Below, in pieces: positions 8,931 through 18,997 of a stretch of 64,000 nucleotides of DNA. This DNA is from Kocuria sp. cx-455 (GTDB taxonomy: Bacteria > Actinomycetota > Actinomycetes > Actinomycetales > Micrococcaceae): contig NZ_JACXBS010000008.1 of NCBI RefSeq assembly GCF_014698015.1, positions 1 through 64,000 on the forward strand, in the 5' to 3' direction. Below the pieces are notes generated by a model that did no database searches, was not told the DNA's origin, and saw nothing but the letters and a program-made list of their open reading frames with translations. The first letter of the stretch is position 1; each line of letters starts with the position of its first letter. Both the position numbers and the translations under genes were made by a program.

Positions 8931-11531
8931 GTGAAGGCCATACGTAGATTCACCGTCCGCACCGTCCTGCCCACGTCCATTGCACCCTTGAGCCGGTTGG
9001 CCAAGAATTTGCGGTGGTCATGGCACAAACCCACCGAGGATCTGTTCGCGCAGCTCAATCCGCGCGCCTGGGAGAACGTTCACGGTGACCCCGTGAAACT
9101 TCTGGGATCCCTCACTCGTGAGGAGATTCAGCAAATTGCCGAGGATCCCCAGACCGTGGAACAGATCACGGCACTCGACGCAGATCTGACCAGTTACTTG
9201 ACCCAGCGCCAGTGGTACCAGCGCACTCAGACCGACGACGCCCCGGCGGCAATCGCGTACTTCTCCGCCGAGTACGGCATCACCTCCGTACTGCCCCAGT
9301 ACTCCGGTGGTTTGGGCATTCTCGCGGGTGATCATCTCAAGACCGCATCCGACATGGGAATCCCCGTGGTGGGGGTGGGCCTGCTGTATCAGGCCGGCTA
9401 TTTCAAGCAGTCACTGTCCCAGGACGGTTGGCAGCAGGAAACGTATCCCGTGCTCGACCCCGACGAAATGCCGCTGACTCTGCTGCGCGAGCAGGACGGC
9501 GCTCCCGCGCGCATCTCGCTGCCGCTACCCAACTCACGTTCGCTGTCCGCTCAGATCTGGCGCGCCGATGTCGGCCGGGTCCCGCTGTTGCTGCTGGACT
9601 CCAACATCCCCGAGAACGACGAGCACGCCCGGAACGTGACCGACCGCCTCTACGGTGGCGGCAGTGATCATCGTTTGCAACAGGAACTGCTCCTCGGTAT
9701 GGGCGGCATCCGTGCGCTGCGCGCGTTCTCCCGCCTCACCGATGCGCCCGCACCCGAGGTGTTCCACTGCAACGAGGGGCACGCGGGCTTCCTGGGCATC
9801 GAGCGCATCCAGGAACTGATGAACCCCCTTGACGGTTCCGAACCCATGACGTGGAACGAGGCACTGACCGCCGTTCGTTCCGCCACGGTGTTCACGACGC
9901 ACACCCCGGTACCCGCCGGTATCGACCGCTTCGACCGCGCGCAGGTGGAGTACTTCGTCAATGCGGGCCTCACCCCCGCGGTTCCCACGGCCCACGTGCT
10001 GGAATTGGGCTCGGAGAACTACGAAGGTGGGGACCCGAGCAAGTTCAACATGGCCGTCATGGGACTGCGGCTGGCGCAACGCGCCAACGGGGTGGCCAAG
10101 TTGCACGGGGTGGTCTCGCGCGCAATGTTCCAGGGGCTGTGGTCCGGTTTCGATACCGAGGAGGTTCCGATCACCTCCGTCACCAACGGTGTCCACACGC
10201 CCTCCTGGATCGATCCGGCCATGCGGAAAATCGCGGTCGACCCGCAGGAGAACGACCAGGATCCGGCTTCGCGCTGGCGCACGATCTACCAGGCCAGTGA
10301 CCGGGACCTGTGGCACATTCGGCGCGATCTGCGCGAACGTCTGGTGCACGACGTCCGACGTCGCTTGCGCGCCTCGTGGAAGAAGCGCGGCGCCGCCGAC
10401 GCCGAGTTGGCCTGGACGGGCTCCGTGCTGGACCCGGACGTTCTGACGATTGGTTTCGCCCGCCGCGTGCCCACCTACAAGCGCCTGACACTCATGCTGC
10501 GCGACCCCGAGCGACTCAAGCGGCTGCTCCTGGATCCGGACAACCCCATCCAGTTGATCGTAGCGGGTAAGTCCCACCCGGCCGATGAGATGGGCAAGCG
10601 GATGATTCAGGATCTGGTGCGCTTCACGGACGATCCCGAGGTTCGCCATCGCATCGTGTTCCTACCCAACTACGACATCGCCATGGCCCGCGTGCTGTTC
10701 CCGGGCTGTGACGTGTGGTTGAACAACCCCCTTCGTCCGCTCGAAGCATGCGGCACCTCTGGCATGAAGGCCGCCATGAACGGCGGTTTGAACTTGTCTG
10801 TGCTGGATGGCTGGTGGGATGAGATGTACGACGGCCAGAACGGCTGGGCCATCCCCACCGCGGACAACAAGGCCAGCACGGAGGAACGTGACGACATCGA
10901 GGCCGCTGCACTCTACGAACTGATCGAGAATCACGTGGCACCGCGTTTCTACGGAGAGTCCACGGACGACCCCGAGATCACCTCCGAAGAGATCCCGCAC
11001 CAGTGGCTCGCGATGGTCAAGCACACGCTGGCCACGCTGGGTCCCAAGGTGTCCGCCCGACGCATGCTGACCGACTACGTGCAGAAGCTGTACGTGCCGG
11101 CCTGCGTGTCCGGGCGCCGCGCACTCGCCGACAACGGCAAGGTGTCGCGATCCACCTCACGGTGGATCGAACGTGTGCGTCAGGCGTGGCCGCAGGTGCA
11201 TGTCGAACACGTGGACGCCGAGGGTGTGCTGCAAGAACCACAGATCGGTGACGAGCTGACCATCAACGCGTACATCAATCTGGGGTCTCTGGCTCCCCGG
11301 GACGTCAAGACCCAGGTGGGCTTCGGACACGTCTCGGAATCGGATCACATCCACGAACGCAATTACGCGTACCTCGATCGGGTCACCGAGCTGGGCGGCG
11401 GACGTTTTCTGTTCAGCGGGACACTGACGATCGACCGCTCGGGCCCGTTCGGCTACACGGTTCGCGTGCTGCCCTCCCACGAGGAACTGGCCGGCCCGGC
11501 CGAGCTGGGTTTGGTACGCAACGCCGCATAG
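8931..11531 (+). CDS. glgP: Alpha-glucan (glycogen/maltodextrin) phosphorylase
   Basis: This 866-residue GT35 phosphorylase releases glucose 1-phosphate from glycogen or maltodextrins. The N-terminus (LAKNLRWSWHKPTEDLF) and the block YFSAEYGI...LPQYSGGLGILAGDHLK are characteristic of the short bacterial alpha-glucan phosphorylase subgroup. The PLP-binding lysine is Lys613 in EACGTSGMKAAMNGG. It is divergent from glgE and convergent with glgX, so the degradative enzymes flank the biosynthetic operon. The GTG start lacks a Shine-Dalgarno sequence and is probably leaderless. Confidence 0.94.
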   Translation: MKAIRRFTVRTVLPTSIAPLSRLAKNLRWSWHKPTEDLFAQLNPRAWENVHGDPVKLLGSLTREEIQQIAEDPQTVEQITALDADLTSYLTQRQWYQRTQTDDAPAAIAYFSAEYGITSVLPQYSGGLGILAGDHLKTASDMGIPVVGVGLLYQAGYFKQSLSQDGWQQETYPVLDPDEMPLTLLREQDGAPARISLPLPNSRSLSAQIWRADVGRVPLLLLDSNIPENDEHARNVTDRLYGGGSDHRLQQELLLGMGGIRALRAFSRLTDAPAPEVFHCNEGHAGFLGIERIQELMNPLDGSEPMTWNEALTAVRSATVFTTHTPVPAGIDRFDRAQVEYFVNAGLTPAVPTAHVLELGSENYEGGDPSKFNMAVMGLRLAQRANGVAKLHGVVSRAMFQGLWSGFDTEEVPITSVTNGVHTPSWIDPAMRKIAVDPQENDQDPASRWRTIYQASDRDLWHIRRDLRERLVHDVRRRLRASWKKRGAADAELAWTGSVLDPDVLTIGFARRVPTYKRLTLMLRDPERLKRLLLDPDNPIQLIVAGKSHPADEMGKRMIQDLVRFTDDPEVRHRIVFLPNYDIAMARVLFPGCDVWLNNPLRPLEACGTSGMKAAMNGGLNLSVLDGWWDEMYDGQNGWAIPTADNKASTEERDDIEAAALYELIENHVAPRFYGESTDDPEITSEEIPHQWLAMVKHTLATLGPKVSARRMLTDYVQKLYVPACVSGRRALADNGKVSRSTSRWIERVRQAWPQVHVEHVDAEGVLQEPQIGDELTINAYINLGSLAPRDVKTQVGFGHVSESDHIHERNYAYLDRVTELGGGRFLFSGTLTIDRSGPFGYTVRVLPSHEELAGPAELGLVRNAA

Positions 11532-11560
11532 CGTGAGCGGCCTGGTCGAATCGTTGACAC

Positions 11561-11603
11561 GACCGCGGGCGGGGTACCCCTCAGGGGTGCCCCGCTCGCG
11601 GTC
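11561..11603. terminator. Bidirectional terminator between glgP and glgX
   Basis: Arms of 20 bases at 11561-11580 and 11584-11603 pair with only two mismatches around a 3-base loop (TCA). The hairpin sits in the 86-base gap between the two convergent stops. Confidence 0.75.
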
Positions 11604-11617
11604 TTCACCCTCGATCA

Positions 11618-13786
11618 CTAGGAGAGCGAGAACATTGCGATGCTCTGCGCAGGAATGCGACACGCATCCCCGCTGGTAAATTCGGTGTCGACCTTCTCGT
11701 TGAGCTCCGAATCGGTGGCCAGCACCAAGTGGTACACACCCCGCGTCACGGGGTAGCCGGTGGCGCACTGGGCTTGTGTGCGCAGCTCGTCCAGATCAGG
11801 CAGGGTGACGGTCACAGGTTCATTGGAGCCGTTGATGACAAAAGTCCCCACCAGGTCACCGCCACACGAACCCAGCACCACCTGAACCACTCGGGAGCCG
11901 TCCGTCTGCCACAATTCCGGGGTCATCGGGAGACCAGTGGAACCGTACCAGTGCAGGAGGACGTCCTCGGGCCTGGCAGGGAAATGACTGGGTTGACCCG
12001 CGAGGAAGCCCTTGCGAACGGCGATCAACCGCTTGGTGGCCTTGAGCATGGACCTTCGCCACGGGGTGAGCTGCCAATCAACCCAGGAAATCCGGTTGTC
12101 TTGGCAATAGGCGTTGTTGTTCCCGCCCTGCGTGCGAAGGAGCTCGTCCCCGGCGGTCAGCATCGGAACGCCCTGCGACAACAGCAGCGTGGCCATCATG
12201 TTCCGCACGGTCTTGGCACGAGCGGACCTGCGGCCGACCGTGTCCGTGGCGCCCTCTTCACCGTGATTCCACGAGTGGTTGTCGTTGGTGCCGTCCGCGT
12301 TGTTCTCGAGGTTGGCCTGGTTGTGCTTGCCGTCGTAGGCCGTGAGGTCGTACATCGTGAAGCCGTCGTGGGCGGTGACGAAATTGACCGACGCCAGCGT
12401 GGTGCGACCTTCCGGGGCGAACATGTCCGCCGAACCCGAAATAGCACCGGCCAGCCTCCCGGCGTTCCCACCGCCACCACCTCGGGCCATGGTGCGCTGA
12501 CCCGACAACCAGAAATCTCGAACGGTATCCCGGTAGGTGTCGTTCCAGTCCGCCCATCCGGTGGGGAACCGACCGGTTTGCCAGCCACCGGCTCCCACGT
12601 CCCACGGCTCGGAGATCATACGAACGCCCTGCAACACGGGATCCGCGGCCACGGCCACGAAGAACGGGTGGTTGCGGGTGAAGTGGTGGTTCTCGTCCCG
12701 TCCGAGTTCCGGTGCGAGGTCGAAGCGGAAACCGTCAATGTGACATTCCGTGACCCAGTACCGCAATGAGTCCAATGCCATGCGGACCACTTGGGCGTCC
12801 GCGAAGTTCACCGAGTTCCCGCAACCGGTCACGTCCACGTAGTTGCCGTGGCCATCGTGCCGGTAGTACTGCCGGTCTCCCAGGCCCCGCCAGCAGTAGG
12901 CGGGTTCTTCGCTGCCCCCCTCGGCGGTGTGGTTGTACACCACGTCCAGGAAGACCTGGATTCCCGCTCCGTGCAGGGCTTCCACCGCTCGTTTGAATTC
13001 GTTGAGCACGGCGGTGGGCCCCGCCTCCTGCGCGGCCCGTGTGGCATAACCGTGGTGCGGGGTAAAGAAACTGAGGGTGTTGTACCCCCAGTAGTTGCTC
13101 AGACCGTTCTTGGTGAGGTGCGGTTCGTCGAGGTGTGCGTGGATGGGAAGCAATTCAATGGCCGTGATCCCCAGCTCCTGCAGGTAGCCGAGGATTACGG
13201 GGTGAGCTAGTCCCGCGTAGGTTCCCCGCAGCTCTTCGGGCAGATCAGGGTGGAGCATGGTGAGGCCCTTGACGTGGGCCTCGTAAATGATGGTGTCACG
13301 CCAGGCAATGCTGGGGCGGTCGTGATCCTGCCATTCGTGGTCCTGGGCCACGATCTCGGAAACGTAAGTGCCGCCATAGGCGTCCGGACCCGGGTTCTTC
13401 ACACCGGCCGGAGGGCTCAACCGGGTGAGACCTCGGCCGTAAGGATCGAGCATGATTTGCTGCCGTGCGGGGTGGGGGGCGCGCTGGGCACGTGGCGACA
13501 CCTCCTCGAAGCCGTACCTCGTGCCCTCCGGCATGGCCGCGCACACATCGTGTTCCGTGCGCTGCGAACCCGAGCCGGCACCCGACGATGAGTGTCGGGG
13601 CGGCGGCACAGTATCGTAGTGGATCCCGTGATTGCGGCCCCTGAGCCGGTGCCGGCGCCACGACCCGCCGGGACGCTGGTACACCAGCTCGAGTTCAGCC
13701 ACACCCGGCGCGTAGACGGCCACATTGGCGCTGCCGTCCCCGGACCGTGAGGGGTGAACCCCCAGAGGGTAGCTACGCGCTTGCAC
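11618..13786 (-). CDS. glgX: Glycogen debranching enzyme (isoamylase type)
   Basis: This 722-residue GH13_11 enzyme hydrolyses alpha-1,6 branch points, typically of phosphorylase-limit dextrins, and so complements GlgP. Visible blocks are a CBM48-like N-domain, [30 protein letters not shown] with nucleophile Asp356, MISEPWD with acid/base Glu393, and [13 protein letters not shown]. The GTG start overlaps the end of rlmB by 14 bases, suggesting translational coupling even though the functions are unrelated. Convergent with glgP across a strong hairpin. Confidence 0.95.
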   Translation of the reverse strand: MQARSYPLGVHPSRSGDGSANVAVYAPGVAELELVYQRPGGSWRRHRLRGRNHGIHYDTVPPPRHSSSGAGSGSQRTEHDVCAAMPEGTRYGFEEVSPRAQRAPHPARQQIMLDPYGRGLTRLSPPAGVKNPGPDAYGGTYVSEIVAQDHEWQDHDRPSIAWRDTIIYEAHVKGLTMLHPDLPEELRGTYAGLAHPVILGYLQELGITAIELLPIHAHLDEPHLTKNGLSNYWGYNTLSFFTPHHGYATRAAQEAGPTAVLNEFKRAVEALHGAGIQVFLDVVYNHTAEGGSEEPAYCWRGLGDRQYYRHDGHGNYVDVTGCGNSVNFADAQVVRMALDSLRYWVTECHIDGFRFDLAPELGRDENHHFTRNHPFFVAVAADPVLQGVRMISEPWDVGAGGWQTGRFPTGWADWNDTYRDTVRDFWLSGQRTMARGGGGGNAGRLAGAISGSADMFAPEGRTTLASVNFVTAHDGFTMYDLTAYDGKHNQANLENNADGTNDNHSWNHGEEGATDTVGRRSARAKTVRNMMATLLLSQGVPMLTAGDELLRTQGGNNNAYCQDNRISWVDWQLTPWRRSMLKATKRLIAVRKGFLAGQPSHFPARPEDVLLHWYGSTGLPMTPELWQTDGSRVVQVVLGSCGGDLVGTFVINGSNEPVTVTLPDLDELRTQAQCATGYPVTRGVYHLVLATDSELNEKVDTEFTSGDACRIPAQSIAMFSLS

Positions 13787-14753
13787 GGCGGCGGGAGACT
13801 TCGTAGAGCGTGATGCCCACCGCCATCGACGCGTTGAGCGATTCCATCGCGGAGTCGATCGGAATCGAGACGATGGCGTCGCAGTGCTCGGTGACCAGGC
13901 GGGACAAGCCCTTACCTTCGGAGCCCACCACCACGATCAACGGTTCGGTGGCCAGGTTCAGTTCGGGCAGCTGGACGTCTCCACCACCGTCGAGACCGAC
14001 CACGAAGTACCCGGCCTTCTTGCAGTTCTCGAGGGTGCGGGTCAGGTTGGTGGCCTTACTCACGGGCACGCGTGCGGCGGCCCCGGCGCTGGTCTTCCAT
14101 GCCGTGGCGGTCACAGCAGCAGAACGACGCTCCGGGAGGATCACGCCGTTTCCGGAGAACGCGGACACGCTGCGGATGACGGCACCCAGGTTCCGCGGGT
14201 CGGTGATACCGTCGAGTGCGACGAACAGTGGTGCCTTGGAGCCGGGTTCCTGGGGATCGTACCGGCGGATCACCGCGGCAGCGTGCTCGTCCGCGTCACG
14301 GTAGTCGTAGGGCGGGACCTGCAACGCGACACCCTGGTGCACGGCGTCGGAGGTGAGGCGGTCCAGCTCCGAACGGGAGGCCTCCAAAGTGGGAACATTG
14401 CGTTCGGCGCACATCTGGAGGATGTCCTTGATGCGGTCGTCCACCTCGATCTTGGTGGCCACGAAGAGCGTCTTGGCCGGCACGTTGGAACGCAATGCTT
14501 CAAGCACCGAGTTGCGACCGGTGACCAGATCCTCCTTGATCGGGCCCTTGCCCGCGCGAGTCGGCCGGTGGGGTGAGGTCTGCGGCTTGCGGGCGGCCGC
14601 CTGCTTGGCCTTGTACGCCTTGTGGTACACGCGGTCCTCAGCCTTGGGCGTGGGGCCGCGGCCCTTCAGAGCCTTGCGGCGTTGCCCGCCACTGCCCACG
14701 AGGGGGCCTTTCTTGTTCTTGCGAACGGCTCCTGGTCGATTGGATTGGGCCAT
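13773..14753 (-). CDS. rlmB: 23S rRNA (guanosine-2'-O-)-methyltransferase, RlmB/TrmH family
   Basis: A 326-residue SPOUT-class methyltransferase with an extra basic N-terminal tail (~85 residues, rich in Lys and Arg). The SpoU substrate-binding domain starts near VTGRNSVLEALRS. Knot motifs follow: GITDPRNLGAVIRS, then LIVVVGSEGKGLSRL and MESLNASMAVGITLYE. It is expected to 2'-O-methylate a guanosine of 23S rRNA. It follows cysS on the minus strand, the usual actinobacterial order, and overlaps glgX downstream. Confidence 0.93.
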   Translation of the reverse strand: MAQSNRPGAVRKNKKGPLVGSGGQRRKALKGRGPTPKAEDRVYHKAYKAKQAAARKPQTSPHRPTRAGKGPIKEDLVTGRNSVLEALRSNVPAKTLFVATKIEVDDRIKDILQMCAERNVPTLEASRSELDRLTSDAVHQGVALQVPPYDYRDADEHAAAVIRRYDPQEPGSKAPLFVALDGITDPRNLGAVIRSVSAFSGNGVILPERRSAAVTATAWKTSAGAAARVPVSKATNLTRTLENCKKAGYFVVGLDGGGDVQLPELNLATEPLIVVVGSEGKGLSRLVTEHCDAIVSIPIDSAMESLNASMAVGITLYEVSRRRASA

Positions 14754-14845
14754 GGTTGTCTACTCCGTGTCTCTCACGGTTCACGGCGCACGGGCCGCCC
14801 CGGAGTGGTCAGCGATCTATGGTTCAGTTTAGGGCAGCGGCTAAA

Positions 14846-16282
14846 TCAGACGGACCACGCGGAGCCCTGCGCCCCGTCCTTCACGACCACCCCGGCATCC
14901 GCCAGTTGATCGCGAATCTTGTCCGCCAGGGCCCAGTTCTTGTCCGCACGAGCTTGGGCGCGCTGATCCAACAGGTGACGGACCAGGGAGTCCAACGCCT
15001 GATGTTCGGCGCCTCCCGTGGATCCGGCACCGTCCAGGTTCATCAGCTGCAGCAGCCCGAGCACCTCGGACATGGCGGCCACCGCGCGAACCGGCGCGGC
15101 GGCGTCCTCGACTGCACCCGCGGCCAGGGCGCCGTTCGCGGCGCGAACCGTCTCGTGCAGAACGGCGAGGCCCTGCGGCACGTTGAGGTCGTCGTCCATC
15201 GCGCGCGTGAAGTTCGTGGGCATGTCCTGCGGTTGCCACTCCACGCTCAGCCCCGCGCCGCTCGCGGCGACCAGAACGGCCTCCACGCGCTCGACCGCCG
15301 ACGTTGCTTCCTGCAGCGATACGGGTCGGTAGTCCAGGACCGAGCGGTAGTGGGCCTGCCCCAGGTAGTAGCGCACGGCCAACGGGCGGGCCTCCGCGAG
15401 CATGTGCTCGGGCGAGACCGTATTGCCGATGGACTTGGACATCTTCTCGCCCTGGTACGTGACCAGCCCGTTGTGCAGCCAGAAGTTCGCGAACTCCTGG
15501 CCGGCCGCCGTGGACTGCGCCACTTCGTTCTCGTGGTGCGGGAAACGAAGGTCCAGGCCACCGCCGTGGATGTCGAAATGAGTGCCCACGTACTTGGCGG
15601 CCATGGCCGAGCACTCAAGGTGCCAGCCGGGCCGCCCCTTACCCCACGGCGAATCCCACGCAGCGGTCTCCGGCTCGTCCGCCTTGTGACCCTTCCACAG
15701 TGCGAAGTCACGGGGGTCGCGCTTGCCGCGGGGATCGGCGTCCGGGGCGTCCTGCATGTCGTCCACGCGCTGGCGCGTCAACTCGCCGTACCGGGGCCAG
15801 GAGCGAACGTCGAAGTAGACATCACCGGAATCATCCGGGGCGGGATAGGCATGACCCGCATCGATCAACGTCTGGATAAGTGCGTGCATCTCCGGGATGT
15901 GTCCGGTGGCGCGCGGCTCGTAGGTGGGGGCGGCAATGCCCAGAGCGGCGTAGGCATCCGAGAAAACGCGTTCGAAGCGGTAGGCCAGGGCCCACCATTC
16001 CTCACGCGGGTGGCCACCCGCGTAGTCGGGGGCGAACGACGCCGCCGAGTTCGCCAGGATCTTGTCGTCGATGTCCGTGACGTTGCGGACCGTGGTCACC
16101 GTGTAGCCGCGGAAAGTGAGCCAGCGCGAGAGCTGGTCGAACACGAGCGCCGATCGCACGTGCCCGATGTGCGGTGCGCCCTGGACCGTGGCACCGCAGT
16201 AATACAACCGGGCCTCACCCGGGTACACGGGGTCGAAGTCTTTCACGGTTGCGGAGGCGGTGTCGTAGAAGCGCAAAGTCAC
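14846..16282 (-). CDS. cysS: Cysteine--tRNA ligase
   Basis: A 478-residue class I aminoacyl-tRNA synthetase that charges tRNA-Cys. It opens with [14 protein letters not shown] and has the HIGH motif as [13 protein letters not shown], the zinc-binding Cys/His set ([25 protein letters not shown]) and the KMSKS loop ([10 protein letters not shown]). Length is standard. It starts 9 bases after ispF, giving an ispD-ispF-cysS-rlmB run. Confidence 0.96.
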   Translation of the reverse strand: MTLRFYDTASATVKDFDPVYPGEARLYYCGATVQGAPHIGHVRSALVFDQLSRWLTFRGYTVTTVRNVTDIDDKILANSAASFAPDYAGGHPREEWWALAYRFERVFSDAYAALGIAAPTYEPRATGHIPEMHALIQTLIDAGHAYPAPDDSGDVYFDVRSWPRYGELTRQRVDDMQDAPDADPRGKRDPRDFALWKGHKADEPETAAWDSPWGKGRPGWHLECSAMAAKYVGTHFDIHGGGLDLRFPHHENEVAQSTAAGQEFANFWLHNGLVTYQGEKMSKSIGNTVSPEHMLAEARPLAVRYYLGQAHYRSVLDYRPVSLQEATSAVERVEAVLVAASGAGLSVEWQPQDMPTNFTRAMDDDLNVPQGLAVLHETVRAANGALAAGAVEDAAAPVRAVAAMSEVLGLLQLMNLDGAGSTGGAEHQALDSLVRHLLDQRAQARADKNWALADKIRDQLADAGVVVKDGAQGSAWSV

Positions 16283-16291
16283 CCGCCCAGT

Positions 16292-16807
16292 CTAGCGGCG
16301 CGGGATCACGAGCGCGGTCGCGATGGCCGCCAGCCCCTCGCCGCGGCCGGTCAACCCGAGGGCGTCCGTGGTGGTCGCGCTCAGATGCACCCGCGCCCCG
16401 GCCGCTTTGCTGAGCACCGCGGCGGCTTCGTCTCGCCTGGGCGAGAATTTGGGCCGGTTACCGATCAGCTGCACCGAGACGTTGCCGACGTCGTAGCCCG
16501 CCTCCCGCACGATGGCTGCGGCCTCACTCAGGATCCGTTCTCCGGACGCGCCGGCCATGTCCGGCCGATCCGTCCCGAAGTGTACTCCCAGGTCACCGAG
16601 ACCCGCGGCGGAGAACAGTGCGTCCGCGGCGGCGTGGGCCACCACGTCACCGTCCGAGTGGCCTGTGAGTCCCCGCTCCCCCGGCCAGTGCAGACCGGCC
16701 ACCCACAACGGTGTGCCCTCCGGTCCGAAGGCGTGGACGTCCACGCCGATTCCGGTGAGCGGTAGCTGGGTCGAGGGCTGCAACGGGGTTTGTGGCTGTT
16801 CGGTCAT
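16292..16807 (-). CDS. ispF: 2-C-methyl-D-erythritol 2,4-cyclodiphosphate synthase
   Basis: IspF forms the cyclic diphosphate in the non-mevalonate isoprenoid pathway. The zinc-site motif GIGVDVHAF, the loop [20 protein letters not shown] and the C-terminal [19 protein letters not shown] are present. I chose the ATG at 16807 (171 residues) because a GGGAG sequence lies upstream; an in-frame ATG at 16825 would add six residues without a ribosome binding site. It follows ispD by about 40 bases; the two act two steps apart in the pathway. Confidence 0.95.
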   Translation of the reverse strand: MTEQPQTPLQPSTQLPLTGIGVDVHAFGPEGTPLWVAGLHWPGERGLTGHSDGDVVAHAAADALFSAAGLGDLGVHFGTDRPDMAGASGERILSEAAAIVREAGYDVGNVSVQLIGNRPKFSPRRDEAAAVLSKAAGARVHLSATTTDALGLTGRGEGLAAIATALVIPRR

Positions 16808-16846
16808 GGGTTCATCATCTCCCATGGCTGGGCCGGTCCATGGTGG

Positions 16847-17644
16847 TCATTCAGCCGCGTGATCGGCAACGGCCCAGTGGGCGCGTTCTTCGAGAACGGC
16901 ACGCGCAGTAATCAGGTCGAAGGGACGCGTGATTTTGAAGGACTCGTCGTGGCCGGCCACGAGCGTCACGGGAACGTGGCGAGCAAAGCGCTCGATCAAG
17001 GACGCGTCGTCCGTGATGCCCTCGGGGTCCGCACTGCGGTTCACCGGGGTCAGTGCCCCGTGGTCGTTGAGTTCGAGCAGCCCTGCCTGACGGTTCACGC
17101 TCACCAGAAGCTCGGCATCGAAGCCTTGCGGGGTCTGCACCGCACGCAACCCGGAACGGTCCACGGTTCCGGTGCTGTGGCCCTGCGCGTCCACGCCACG
17201 AACCGTGTCGTTGACGGCAAGGACGGGGACCACGGCACGCTCTCCGGCCTCGAGAGCGGCCACCACGGCGGTGGTGACCTGCGGGGGAACGAGGCAGCGA
17301 GCGGCGTCGTGGACCAGAACGTATTTCGGCGCGGCATCCAAGGCCGCGAGTGCGCAGGCGACGGACTGCGCCCGGGTCGCTCCCCCGGTAACCGCACGTG
17401 CACCGTGGGCCGCCGCGATGTCACTCAGCGCGCGGTCCCCTGCGGGCACGGTGACGATGATCCGGGCCGAGGGCAGGGCGCGGGTCACGGACTCGAGAGC
17501 GATGTCGAGAAGGGGGCGCCCGGCAAGGGGCACCAACGCCTTGGGCATGCCGTGGCCCAGGCGCGTGCCCGAACCGGCGGCCACCACAATGACAGCGAGC
17601 CCGTCCGCAACGGACGGGCTCGCAGAAAGTTCAGTCATTGCCAT
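16847..17644 (-). CDS. ispD: 2-C-methyl-D-erythritol 4-phosphate cytidylyltransferase
   Basis: A 265-residue nucleotidyltransferase that couples MEP to CTP. The CTP-binding motif VVAAGSGTRLGHGMPKA is near the N-terminus, followed by VLVHDAARCLVPP and the C-terminal AVQTPQGF and TDDASLIE blocks. It follows carD by 21 bases, a conserved actinobacterial neighbourhood. A perfect 13-bp hairpin (17595-17623) is embedded in codons ~8-17, before the first conserved motif. Confidence 0.94.
   Translation of the reverse strand: MAMTELSASPSVADGLAVIVVAAGSGTRLGHGMPKALVPLAGRPLLDIALESVTRALPSARIIVTVPAGDRALSDIAAAHGARAVTGGATRAQSVACALAALDAAPKYVLVHDAARCLVPPQVTTAVVAALEAGERAVVPVLAVNDTVRGVDAQGHSTGTVDRSGLRAVQTPQGFDAELLVSVNRQAGLLELNDHGALTPVNRSADPEGITDDASLIERFARHVPVTLVAGHDESFKITRPFDLITARAVLEERAHWAVADHAAE
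17595..17623 (-). terminator. Perfect hairpin inside the 5' end of ispD
   Basis: Arms 17595-17607 and 17611-17623 are perfectly complementary (GCGAGCCCGTCCG) around a 3-base loop. The position, 43 bases after the carD stop and inside the non-conserved start of ispD, suggests partial termination or attenuation of carD transcripts. No T-run follows, so a real role is not certain. Confidence 0.35.
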
Positions 17645-17665
17645 GCGAGTAGGAGTGAGCCTGAA

Positions 17666-18148
17666 TCAATCGGCCAGGATGTCATCCAGGCGCTTCTCGG
17701 CCTCTTCCTCGTCGATCTCCTTGGCCAGAGCGAGCTCCGACGTGAGGATCTGACGGGCCTTGGCCAACATGCGTTTCTCACCGGCAGACAAGCCACGACC
17801 CTGATCGCGGCGCCACAGATCGCGAACGACCTCGGCCACCTTGAGGACGTCGCCGGAAGCGAGCTTCTCCAGGTTCGCCTTGTAGCGGCGGGACCAATTG
17901 GATGCCTCTTCAGCATCCTTGGCCTGCAGAACGGAGATGACCTCTTTGAGCCCCTCCTCGTCCACGACGTCCCGCACTCCCACGAGGTCCACGTTGTCAG
18001 CGGGCACCTCGATCATCAGATCGCCCTGCGTGACCTTCAGACGCAGATACATTTTCTCTTCGCCCTTGATGGTGCGCGTCTTGATCTCTTCGATCGTTGC
18101 GGCACCGTGGTGGGGGTAGACAACCGTCTCGCCAACCTCAAAAACCAT
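17666..18148 (-). CDS. carD: CarD-like RNA polymerase-binding regulator (CdnL)
   Basis: A 160-residue CarD/CdnL protein that binds the RNA polymerase beta subunit and stabilises open complexes, notably at rRNA promoters. The N-terminal Tudor-like domain begins [17 protein letters not shown]; the C-terminal helical domain includes the conserved [12 protein letters not shown] and [16 protein letters not shown]. The ATG at 18148 is preferred over an in-frame GTG at 18154 because GAAAGGGG lies 9 bases before the ATG but only 3 before the GTG. Upstream of ispD-ispF-cysS, as in other actinobacteria. Confidence 0.96.
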   Translation of the reverse strand: MVFEVGETVVYPHHGAATIEEIKTRTIKGEEKMYLRLKVTQGDLMIEVPADNVDLVGVRDVVDEEGLKEVISVLQAKDAEEASNWSRRYKANLEKLASGDVLKVAEVVRDLWRRDQGRGLSAGEKRMLAKARQILTSELALAKEIDEEEAEKRLDDILAD

Positions 18149-18174
18149 GTACACAAACCCCTTTCAGCCTTTCA

Positions 18175-18180
18175 ATTCTA
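18175..18180 (-). promoter_or_regulatory. Candidate -10 element of carD
   Basis: TAGAAT on the minus strand matches the TANNNT consensus and lies 26 bases upstream of the carD ATG. No clear -35 element is seen at the expected distance. Confidence 0.35.
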
Positions 18181-18383
18181 CCACGGTGTATTATTTGCCG
18201 CGCTCGGCTCAGTTCCCCCGCGATCCCGCGCGAGATGTCCGATGCTGCGGCTCGGTGCCGTGGTCGTCATGGACGACGCCGCGAACGTGTCCCCCGCGCC
18301 CGGATGCAGACGTTGCGTCGCCAAAACGTTAGACTTGCCGCAGATATTCGACACATCGTCTTAGAGCCCGAGGAGTTCGTGCC

Positions 18384-18920
18384 GTGAAGAACGCCGCCCG
18401 CAAGAAGCTGCAGCACTTTGGTTTGGGTGCTGCTGCGGCCGCCGCATTGTTGACCGCAACCGGTTGCGGGTACGTGAGCCCTCAGGCCACAGCGGACGAG
18501 TATGCACCTTCGGACGGCATCCAGGCCGACCTGGGCGATGTGAAGGTGCGCAACTTCATGATCCTCGCGGAGGATGCGAACTCCGAGGGCCGAGTGATCG
18601 GTTCCGTGATCAACGAGGGCTCCGAGCCCGCCACCTTGTCGATTGACGCGGACGGCGCCACGGCGGAGGTCCAGGTGCCCGCCAACGACGCGGTGATGCT
18701 CGAGAAGTCGGACCCCGTGACGATTGACCGGGCCGGTGCCGAGCCCGGCCTCATGGTGGAAACCGAACTCGAGGCGGATGGCCAGTCCTCCACCCAGTCG
18801 GTACCCGTGCTGGACCACACCTACCCGCGCTATGCATCGTTGATGCCCGGCGGCGCACCGTCCACTCCCGGCAACCCTTCCAACACGCCCAAGGCAGAGT
18901 CCGAAGAGGGCGGTCACTGA
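18384..18920 (+). CDS. Putative lipoprotein of unknown function
   Basis: A 178-residue secreted protein with a lysine/arginine N-terminus, a hydrophobic segment and a lipobox (LLTATGC, Cys at ~29), so it should be anchored to the outer face of the membrane. The mature part carries VKVRNFMILAEDANSEGRVIGSVIN, a beta-rich domain seen in actinobacterial lipoproteins of this locus, then a Pro/Ser/Asn-rich acidic tail. A GAGGAG sequence precedes the GTG start. It is divergent from carD and convergent with regX3. I do not recognise a specific activity. Confidence 0.85.
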   Translation: MKNAARKKLQHFGLGAAAAAALLTATGCGYVSPQATADEYAPSDGIQADLGDVKVRNFMILAEDANSEGRVIGSVINEGSEPATLSIDADGATAEVQVPANDAVMLEKSDPVTIDRAGAEPGLMVETELEADGQSSTQSVPVLDHTYPRYASLMPGGAPSTPGNPSNTPKAESEEGGH

Positions 18921-18945
18921 CCGAACAGCCAGCCCTGATGTTTGC

Positions 18946-18980
18946 GTGAGGGCCTCATCCCGCCGGGATGAGGCCCTCAC
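18946..18980. terminator. Bidirectional terminator between the lipoprotein gene and regX3
   Basis: A perfect palindrome with 17-bp arms (18946-18962 and 18964-18980) around one central base lies between the two convergent stop codons. Confidence 0.8.
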
Positions 18981-18997
18981 ACCGTGTCAGACCCTTC

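Noticed and set aside
14573-16765. 730-residue plus-strand frame antisense to cysS and rlmB
   Set aside because: No family features; a by-product of high G+C content opposite genuine genes.
16790-18364. 524-residue plus-strand frame antisense to ispD and carD
   Set aside because: Same reason; carD and ispD on the other strand are unmistakable.
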